The translations under genes were made by a program, and so were the position numbers. Shown here one piece after another: positions 18,381-26,159 of a DNA stretch of 64,000 bases. The DNA comes from Strigamia acuminata. Its lineage: Eukaryota > Arthropoda > Chilopoda > Geophilomorpha > Linotaeniidae. The stretch is taken from NCBI GenBank assembly GCA_949358305.1, contig OX442322.1, positions 4,526,001 to 4,590,000 of the forward strand, written 5' to 3'. A model generated the notes under the pieces. It was not told the DNA's origin. It made no database searches and saw only the letters and a program-made list of their open reading frames with translations. Position 1 is the stretch's first letter, and each line of letters starts with the position of its first letter.

Positions 18381-19376
18381 TGTGGTGACCCGACTGGGGT
18401 GGGGCACGAAGAGTTTCTCTCGTGGCCTACATACGGGTAAAAAAGGGGGGGTCGCACGCGCGCCTCCCTTCCCTCAGAGCATTGACATCCAGTCAATGGA
18501 CGGGCGTCTGCCCTGGGGGAGTGGGGGAGATTCGTCTTCCCCACCATTGGGTGGCTTTAGTCACCTGTCACCCCCCGCTTTGTGCAAAGGAATATGCCTT
18601 GCACTGAGCGGGCAGAACCAACACAAAAATCAACCAAGATACACGTAAAAGCCAAACGTCCTACAACGATCAAGCCTAAGTACAAAGACTTCAGGAGTGA
18701 CCTAGGACAAGGGACTTCCAACGTGAGTACGATTGATTTGTGTTAACCTCCGCAGAGTAACCTGCAAAACAAGATTACCACACTATTTTAGCAAGCCAGC
18801 TAGAAATAGTAATCCTACTCCAATTTAGCGAGTTGTGCAGACAAACGGTCGCACAAGCCTAAATTGCAGTAACCACGACGAGCGTTCCCGCTGCTGTGTG
18901 TTTCGCCGGGAACCACCAAGCGTCCGCCGCTGTGTGATCGCCGGACACCTACACAAAACCCTAAAACCTAGACAACAGCCAAAGTAAGACCTTTTAGGCA
19001 TTCACTCGCGCCCGACCAGCGTGAGCCCGAAGGACCGACCAAGAAACGTGAGACGAGGACGCCATTCATTGCCACGCCGGCCCAAGACGACACCACGTTG
19101 CCACGCGGACGCCATCTTGGATCCAGAGCGCCAACAAAGAACGACCTCGACCAGTTTCCCGCCGACTTCACACACCTTACCTTTTACCCTTATTCCTTTA
19201 CATATTTTATCCCTTTTAACTGTACATTCCCGTATAATAAATACATTTATTATATTTACCTTTTTTATTGTTTGTTGTGTCATATTCTTTTGGGTAATCG
19301 CTTGAGTAAAGCGGTATTGCGAGATTAGTAAGTGACTCAAACCACGTATTAGCGAGAGACAGAGTTGAGCGCGACA
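18381..19376 (+). repeat. 5' LTR of element D
   Basis: 996 bp from TGTGGTGACCC to GCGACA, with AATAAA-like signals near 19236. It matches 57237-57421 plus 63419-64000. The left edge follows TAGTG and the right edge is two bases before the primer site. Confidence 0.93.
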
Positions 19377-19378
19377 CG

Positions 19379-19396
19379 TGGGGGCCTGTTCGGGAT
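19379..19396 (+). promoter_or_regulatory. Primer-binding site of element D (resembles tRNA-Pro type)
   Basis: TGGGGGCCTGTTCGGGAT sits two bases after the LTR. It agrees at 15 of 18 positions with the well-known proline-tRNA site of mammalian gammaretroviruses. The tRNA used here is uncertain. Confidence 0.6.
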
Positions 19397-19446
19397 CGAT
19401 TTAAACGACTCGAACAGAACTTGAGATCATTTTCATACCCAAAGAA

Positions 19447-20637
19447 ATGGCAGACAACATCCGAGTAACGGATTCCGACTCCGAAGCAAACAAGAGAGCT
19501 GGTAGCCGTAAAGGCGCCGATTATCATTTGCGATCTGGAGGTCCCTTACCCAAAGCCTCAGCGCACGAAGCGAGGCAAAAACAGCCTAAGCCTAAACCCG
19601 ATCGTAGAAGCGCATCAGAGACATCGCACCCGTCTCACGCCGAGACGAGGCAGCAATTGGACGAGACAGAGCGGGGTGAAGAGCAATCTCACTCCAAACT
19701 GCCGCGTTCTAACCGTGACGGCGAGACGAGCGGAAACGAGGTTTTATCCCGTAACCAATCGCCTCGTCTAACACTCGACCCCGAGGTGGGCAGTCCGAAA
19801 GAGGCGTCTCCAATACAAAAGACAGCCTCAAATACGACAGCTAATTCGGCACTAAACACGCCGATTACGCAAAGCCGCCCAGCTTCGGTCAGGTCTGAAG
19901 GACACAAGTCCAATGCGTCAAATACTGAACGTGTTTCGAGCCAGCCTTACATCGTCTCGGCCACCTTGGTAGATACGATGCAGTTGGCACAGGCAGAAGG
20001 TGTACGATACACTCTGCCAACGGGAAAAATAACTGTGTACGAAACGCTACAAATCGTACGTGCAGCTTTAAGAGCGCACAGGTTATCCCCACAAATCATC
20101 ATTGTTGAAGACGCATACGCTCAACAAATGGTAGATTCCGCTCAATTCGAAGCGGATGTCGAGAATGAGGCCCGGCAAGCCATCCGCGAGAGAAAGCGGA
20201 AGCTGGCGGAAAGAGAAGCGCGAGCTCTCGAGTACGGCAAATCCCAGCGCGTTCCGACCACTCCAGAAGAGGTCGAAATAGTAGACCGAGCCCTAAATGC
20301 ACATCGTTATGCATTCCATTCTCAACAAGAAGCTGAACAAGCTTTCATGGCCAGGCTGCAACGAGACAAACCAAAATCCGTTCGCAAGCCAGAAATCAGT
20401 TCATCAGAATTGTCCGACGAGAGCGTAGAAGGCGACCCGAAGCGCCCGCTGAAATTCAACCCCAAACCCGAGCGAAAAAAGGAAGTGCCAGTCACTCCAC
20501 ACAAACGGGAAGTTTCAACCGGACAACGCGTTCGACCTCGCATGATGGCGTTAGACGATAACACTAACAACGCTATCAACCGATTAATTAATGCGAACAA
20601 CGCGCGTCGTAACGAAGAACAGACTCATACGAGCTGA
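19447..20637 (+). CDS. gag: Element D gag, N-terminal part (to an in-frame TGA)
   Basis: ATG at 19447 follows a 50-base leader. The 396 residues are polar and largely disordered, with many Arg, Glu, Ser and Pro, and a helical Glu/Arg-rich stretch (EARQAIRERKRKLAEREARALEYG). The frame ends at TGA 20635-20637 but continues open without a break from 20638 to 22527, so this is the first part of one Gag of about 1,026 codons. Either a nonsense mutation or readthrough separates the parts. Confidence 0.8.
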   Translation: MADNIRVTDSDSEANKRAGSRKGADYHLRSGGPLPKASAHEARQKQPKPKPDRRSASETSHPSHAETRQQLDETERGEEQSHSKLPRSNRDGETSGNEVLSRNQSPRLTLDPEVGSPKEASPIQKTASNTTANSALNTPITQSRPASVRSEGHKSNASNTERVSSQPYIVSATLVDTMQLAQAEGVRYTLPTGKITVYETLQIVRAALRAHRLSPQIIIVEDAYAQQMVDSAQFEADVENEARQAIRERKRKLAEREARALEYGKSQRVPTTPEEVEIVDRALNAHRYAFHSQQEAEQAFMARLQRDKPKSVRKPEISSSELSDESVEGDPKRPLKFNPKPERKKEVPVTPHKREVSTGQRVRPRMMALDDNTNNAINRLINANNARRNEEQTHTS

Positions 20638-22527
20638 CAATGTGACGACCCGCGGGGTAGCGACTGGCCACAGCCGGTACCCATCCTCAAAGACGACGGA
20701 CCTTCGAGAAAACACTCCGAAGACCGCACATCGTCACGAGAGGAACGTCAACGCGAAAGAGGACAACAACAGCATCACTACGGAAACAGTGATTCGTCGT
20801 CGGATGAACTGGAGTCGAATGCACCCAGTCATCACGATTCGGAGAGAGGTTCCGGAGAAAGACGAAGGGAAAGAGAACGCGATGAACGCAGGGAAAGGGA
20901 ACGTGACGACCGTCGTAGAGGCCGGAAAGAGTCAAGCTCTTCACGGCGCGACCTGCCACCCCACTCACCATCTCCCGACCCCAGCTCCGACCCCTCGTCC
21001 AACGACGACAGACGAAATGATAAATCAAGTAATCGCCGGAAGAGATCCAACTCTTTGCGCGATAGAGAGAAACGACGTCGATCGGAAAATAGCGGCCACC
21101 GACGGGAGGAGTTTCCGGACCCTCCCCGACAAAGTGCGTTTACCGACTCGACGGGTCGGCAGTATATGATGGGAGAGCTTGGAAGAGCCCTGCTTGGCTC
21201 GTTAAAAGCCGAAGGGATCGATCTGAGCAAACGAAATGATCGTAATCGTAGCACTGGCGACTGCGTAAAGAAAAAATACGCTGTTTCCCGGCGTGATACG
21301 ATGAGTGTCACCGAGAATATTAGGTGGCAATTTTATATCCAGAACCGTTTCGACGGGTCTTGGAAAGCGGGCGATCGCTTCCTCGACGAAGTAATTCGGA
21401 TTAAGACTGCCACTAAAGCCACCGTAGGAGACATGCTCACCCACGGTATTGTCGAGCTAATGACAGGTTCGGCACGTGAGTGGTACCAAGGATTGAAAGG
21501 CGTCGCATGGGACGACTTTTTAATGAGATTCGACCTGCGCTACGGCGAGACACCCGAGGAGGTGAGCCGGAAGATGCGAGGTCTTCGCCAGATGCCTGGT
21601 GAAACGATTATGGATTACGACATTCGCGCCAGATTGTTGTTCGAAAAGGCCCCGATGGAATTTCATGCCACGGGATTTAACTTTTTCTTTCTCGGCGGTT
21701 TGTCGGAGTACTCGCAACGGGTGCTACTTGAAGAAAGGGCACCGACAGGAGGCAGCTATGAGGAGATGAGCGCCTTCCTGTTCGAGAACACGATAGATAT
21801 CGAGAAGAGGTATTATTCCGCTTTACCAGAAGCGGAGAAAGCAGCAACCGCTACCCGCCTCAAGTTGAGCGCAGAAAGATATGGGGCAACTGACAAAATC
21901 ATGCGCCCTACAGAATATCTTAGCGGTATAATGGAGCTGGCGGAAGCTAGCGTTGGTTTACAAATAAAAAATAAACTGACATCCACGCTGCCTTCCAACC
22001 CTTTGGCCGCCTCTAAAAAGGCACCGACAGCGTCAGCCATGCAAGCGACACTGGAGGAGGTCAAGGAGGGGGAGGAAGCCGGACAAGATGCCGGGAAATC
22101 AGACGAAAAAGAAGAAAAAGACGATTATTCGACGGACGAAGAAATACGAAGCTATCGCGATACCTTATCAACGGGTTGCGATGAAGAAGGACCGCTAGTG
22201 CATCTCATCCATCGAGATAGAGCGGTAGAAGAATTTCGCGCCAGGTTAAAACCAAATGCCGGCCGAATTCCGAAGTATTTCCGAAAAAATTACACGCCAC
22301 CGTCGAAAGCAGATCCTGAAAAGAAGAAATCGATTGAAGCCCCAAGAGACAAATCAAATATTTGCTGTTTCAAGTGTAACCAACCGGGCCACTACTCCAA
22401 TGAGTGCCCAAGAACAGCGAAAGAAGATGCTAAGTTTGACGCGATAATGAAGCAGATGGCAGAGATTAAACTCGCCATGGCAAAAAACGAGTCAAAAAAC
22501 AAGTCAGCGCAGGCAGCGAAGAAATAA
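20638..22527 (+). CDS. gag: Element D gag, C-terminal part with zinc knuckle
   Basis: Same frame as 19447-20634. It starts with a Ser/Arg/Glu/Asp-rich low-complexity section (repeated RERERDERR-like runs, about 20840-20930). A retrotransposon Gag capsid-like domain follows (WQFYIQNRFDGSW, GSAREWYQGLKG, FLMRFDLRYGET, LRQMPGETIMDY), then a CCHC knuckle CFKCNQPGHYSNEC near 22372. It ends at TAA 22525-22527, after two slip sites. An ATG at 21055 could start a shorter protein. Confidence 0.85.
   Translation, partial: QCDDPRGSDWPQPVPILKDDGPSRKHSEDRTSSREERQRERGQQQHHYGNSDSSSDELESNAPSHHDSERGSGERRRERERDERRERERDDRRRGRKESSSSRRDLPPHSPSPDPSSDPSSNDDRRNDKSSNRRKRSNSLRDREKRRRSENSGHRREEFPDPPRQSAFTDSTGRQYMMGELGRALLGSLKAEGIDLSKRNDRNRSTGDCVKKKYAVSRRDTMSVTENIRWQFYIQNRFDGSWKAGDRFLDEVIRIKTATKATVGDMLTHGIVELMTGSAREWYQGLKGVAWDDFLMRFDLRYGETPEEVSRKMRGLRQMPGETIMDYDIRARLLFEKAPMEFHATGFNFFFLGGLSEYSQRVLLEERAPTGGSYEEMSAFLFENTIDIEKRYYSALPEAEKAATATRLKLSAERYGATDKIMRPTEYLSGIMELAEASVGLQIKNKLTSTLPSNPLAASKKAPTASAMQATLEEVKEGEEAGQDAGKSDEKEEKDDYSTDEEIRSYRDTLSTGCDEEGPLVHLIHRDRAVEEFRARLKPNAGRIPKYFRKNYTPPSKADPEKKKSIEAPRDKSNICCFKCNQPGHYSNECPRTAKEDAKFDAIMKQMAEIKLAMAKNESKNKSAQAAKK
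22482..22500 (+). promoter_or_regulatory. Tandem -1 frameshift sites A_AAA_AAC of element D
   Basis: Two heptamers, 22482-22488 and 22494-22500, both lie in the gag frame as A_AAA_AAC, ending 25 bases before the gag stop codon. The -1 frame is open after either, running into the protease. Confidence 0.82.
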
Positions 22528-23260
22528 CTTCTCGACCGTCTGCGCCATTCATGAAGAAGAAGGAGTTTAACAAAGGGTTCGATAAGCCGCCACCAGTCAA
22601 AGAAATGGGTAGTGACATAGCTAACGCCCAGATCCGAGACAGAGCCAACGCTTTGCAGGTTATTACCGCAAACGCTGAGGTTGAAGCGGAAGAACCAAAC
22701 CTATTACTTGAAGAGTTACCTCAAGTAGTCAACGAAGATACAGAAGAATTTCGTGTTTTCATGTGCAACGTGTCGGTTGAACACACCAGCCGCCTATGCA
22801 TGTTGCCCATGACCATAGAACGTGAGAAAATCATGGGACTGCTAGACTCGGGAGCCAATTGTTCGTTCGTTTCCGAAGATATAGTAGAATCATTGGGTCT
22901 CACCGATACAATAAAAGGCGTTAATAAGAATGTTCGTCTAAAAACCGCCAACGGATTGGCGCGTCCAAAAGGGGTTGTATTGCTGACCATGGAGTGGATC
23001 GGAGGGGTAGAGCAACACCCTTTCCTGGTCCTGCCTACGTGCGACAGAATTTTCCTGTTGGGCCTAGACCTCATGGCAATAATGGAAATACAACCAAATC
23101 CAATAACAAAATCTTGGAATTATATCAGAAATGATAAGGAAAGACCCGCAATTGTTGTGCCACCAGCTCTTATAAAAGAAGCGGCCGACAAGACACAGTG
23201 GGAGAAAGGCCTAAAGAAATTCGTTCAAGACTACGATTTTAAGGCATTCGTAACAGAATT
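22501..23260 (+). CDS. pro: Element D protease and start of RT region (interrupted by element H)
   Basis: In the -1 frame relative to gag. An N-terminal linker is followed by a retropepsin domain with IMGLLDSGANCSFVSEDIV (catalytic D-S-G) and FLLGLDLMAIM. The frame reaches the target duplication GAATT (23256-23260), where H inserts. It resumes in register at 36637 after the second GAATT copy. The segment is intact. Confidence 0.88.
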
Positions 23261-23782
23261 TGTTGGAAATAAGTTTCTTTTGTAGGCAAATAAGTTGCAT
23301 GTCCGAGTATGTTTACCTTACCAAGCGTGTTAATTGCGCGATGATATCTGGCGCGAGTTTATGGTTTATTGCGCCTTTAGTACAACGTGCCTTTAATTGT
23401 TCAGTGTTATCGTATTACCTGCCCTAAATGCAAATTTGTATAATACGCAGGAATACTGTACGTGCATTTAAGTGACATTGTTGTTAAATACATTTGTGTA
23501 TTTATATGCGTTAAGTTTATGTATATTATCTGGCATTTGTAAGATTATAAATGCCATGCCAAATGTATTTCCGTATTGTTTGCATTTTACATGATTTGTT
23601 TTATGTTCAACATTTATGTGATCATAAGTCACCTGATCAATGATTCTATGTAACTCATAAATGATTTGTCCTGTATGCACTCTTGAGTTGAAAACCATGA
23701 TTAAACATGGCCACCGCCTGTGCGGATTTTTGGCAAAGCTAAATATGCTGTTTTGGACTTACACCATCTTTTATTTTCCACA
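23261..23782 (+). repeat. 5' LTR of element H
   Basis: TGTTGGAAAT...TTTTCCACA, 522 bp, identical to 36110-36631 except one T/C difference (near 23602). Confidence 0.97.
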
Positions 23783-23783
23783 T

Positions 23784-23801
23784 TGGTAGCAGAGGATGGT
23801 T
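23784..23801 (+). promoter_or_regulatory. Primer-binding site of element H (initiator tRNA-Met)
   Basis: TGGTAGCAGAGGATGGTT, the full 18-base complement of the initiator tRNA-Met 3' end, one base after the LTR. Confidence 0.92.
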
Positions 23802-24824
23802 CTCTGTAAGTCCAGCGTGAGTTTCGTGGCCAAATTCGAACTCAGCGCGAAATTCTGACCAGGAACGCATATTTTCGGCAACCACGGACATCGTGCACGA
23901 CCCGGGCGGACCGTAGAGACAGAAACCAGGCATTGACGAACGTCTGAAGTGCGTCGTTTAGCAGCGAAGCCAAGTTCGGGGCGGCAACGACGGAATTATT
24001 CGTTTTTGGACGGTTTTCAAGCGATTTTCGGCGCTGGAACCAGAGCGTTTTTGCCGACAGCGGTGAATATAATATATATTAACATTCTTTTTGATTATTT
24101 AACAGTTGGAAACTGTTAAACCATGCTGGACTATGCATTTTCACCGAGACCGTCTTTTCCGAAATCCAAAATGGCGGCGTCCGTCTTATAAGTGTTTGCG
24201 CAGTATCAACACACATTTATCGTGGTTTTTGGATTGATTTGGACATTCAGCGGTGAGGATTACTTTATTTAATGAACATATTTATTGTTTGGATCGTTTT
24301 CGCGCTGGTTTTCAACGGAATTCGACCAGATTTTCGTCATTTCAAGCGCACGGAGATCGTCGGCAATTTAGCGGCGATTCAACGACGTACGACGTACGTT
24401 TCTTCGCGCACACGTTTCGACAACGTGCTTGGAAGCTCCGTGGACACTCCCAGGAGCATTTACGAACGTGAAACGTTCATATCATCCACTAGAAAAGCAG
24501 CAATTTGCACAACGGCAATTGCGAAGTCGCGAACGATCGCGATTGTGTGCGAGGAAGGAAATTCCGCACACACACGAGCCTGTACCCCGGCGTACTATCG
24601 TGCTACGAGGGAGCGACCAGCTGCCAGCTTGGGGATCGTCTTGCGACGCACAGTCCCGCAAATACACGAATCATCTCAACTTTGCCAACTTCACATCGAT
24701 TTAAGTGCATTTAGGGGTTCGAAATTACTTGTCATTAGTTATTTAAGGTTTTGTTTGGGCCCTTTAGTGTGTTTGGCACCCTCTAGTCAGTCGACTAGTG
24801 CTATCCTATTTCTGCACAGGTTTT
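23802..24824 (+). other. Leader of element H, upstream part
   Basis: About 1 kb without a supported gene between primer site and element I. It continues at 31985-32197, so the full leader is about 1.2 kb. GTTTT at 24820-24824 is the left target duplication of I. Confidence 0.7.
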
Positions 24825-25362
24825 TGTTGGTCAAAAGACCATTTTGTATCGATGAATATATTTGTTATTTCCTAGATTTCCCATTGTGCTTAGATATACA
24901 GCGTATTTTAGTTGTTGTTTAGTTGATTTCGATGTTACTATTCGTTTTGCGCTGTCCCGTATGTAATTCCATACTCCTGTATCCATTAGACTATGATTTG
25001 TTCTTCAATTCAAGAGATTTATTCTCTTCTAATGTAAATTCCCGGCACCAGGTGCCACTACCCATTGCTTTTTCATCCAAGATGGCGTCATACACAGCCG
25101 TGTATGACTTAGCTGCTTTCTCACCTGTTTGGATACCAATTTGTAATGTATTACCATTTAATTAAACCGTTTTTATTGTTTTACTCATTGTGTTTGATTT
25201 AAGGCACCTTTAGTGCCATTTCTCGCGCAGATAAGCGGTCTTAAACCGCGCGCATTGCCGTGAACGATTCACGCACGTTTGCGTACGTTCACCGCTATTT
25301 CGTCTTCGTTTTGCACGCTTCGATCGGCAATTTGCCGATATTTTGCGCACTCCTCTGCTACA
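24825..25362 (+). repeat. 5' LTR of element I
   Basis: TGTTGGTCAAAAG...CTGCTACA, 538 bp. One difference from 31442-31979 (CACCAGG versus CACCCGG, near 25051). Confidence 0.97.
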
Positions 25363-25363
25363 T

Positions 25364-25381
25364 TGGTAGCAGAGGATGGTT
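25364..25381 (+). promoter_or_regulatory. Primer-binding site of element I (initiator tRNA-Met)
   Basis: Exact TGGTAGCAGAGGATGGTT one base after the LTR. The LTR end TCCTCTGCTAC (25351-25361) can pair perfectly with GTAGCAGAGGA inside this site. Confidence 0.92.
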
Positions 25382-26159
25382 GCTTACTAGTTTCGAATTA
25401 TTTCCGCTAATTTTCGACGTGAAATTCGCGAAATTTCGCGATTTCCGCGCCGAAATTTTATTTTTGCAGATTTTCGACGATTTCCGGCCGATTTTCGTCC
25501 TGTGCACGTTCGCCACGACGCCCGAGACGTTCCATCGACGTTTCAAGCGATCTGCTACGTTGATTTGTTTAATTTTGCCCGATTTTCCGCGTCTTTCGCG
25601 ATTTTCGAGGCAAATTTTCATTTATTTACAGTTTTTCACACCGGTTTCGTCGTTCGACACTGCTTAGCGAAGAGCGGCAGTTGCAACGAGAAACGAATAG
25701 ACATTATTCGCGGCTTAGTTCCCCGAAGAACGGTCGTTATACGCCGATCTAATCAAGAGGAAGAAGAGCCTCGAATTTTCGAGAAGAATTCGGACATTAA
25801 CGTCCGAATTGCGCTTTTTCCGGTTTTTCGAGAAAACCGTGCCGTGCCTTCATTTGCACGAGGACTGCAACCGCAGTTGATTCATCTTTTTCTCCTTTGT
25901 GTCGAAATTACCTTTGTTAATTTTAAGGGGGATTTTGGTGGGACAATTAGAATCCTCAACGCACTACGTTCGATTCCGAACACCGCGTTGTTGTATTCCG
26001 CAACAAGGCTGAGCCCTGCGCCACCTGACATTCCCGTGACCCTAGTGAAGTGCGACGATTCTGTGCTCCGATTTAGTGCCATTAAGCAGTGCCACTCTCT
26101 GAGTTTTTGTGTTCTCCGCGTTGTGTTACGTTCTTCGTGCACCGATTCACCGATTTACG
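25382..26159 (+). other. Leader of element I
   Basis: Nearly 800 bases between primer site and gag ATG. Open frames occur by chance, but none resembles a protein. Confidence 0.7.

Noticed and set aside
20832-21311. Minus-strand open frame opposite D gag rich in Ser/Leu/Arg
   Set aside because: It is the antisense shadow of the RE-rich Gag section.
24272-24922. Long open frame in the leader of H (216 codons) as a possible gene
   Set aside because: It overlaps the insertion edge of I at 24825, has no recognisable motif, and lies in a GC-richer leader where stops are rarer.
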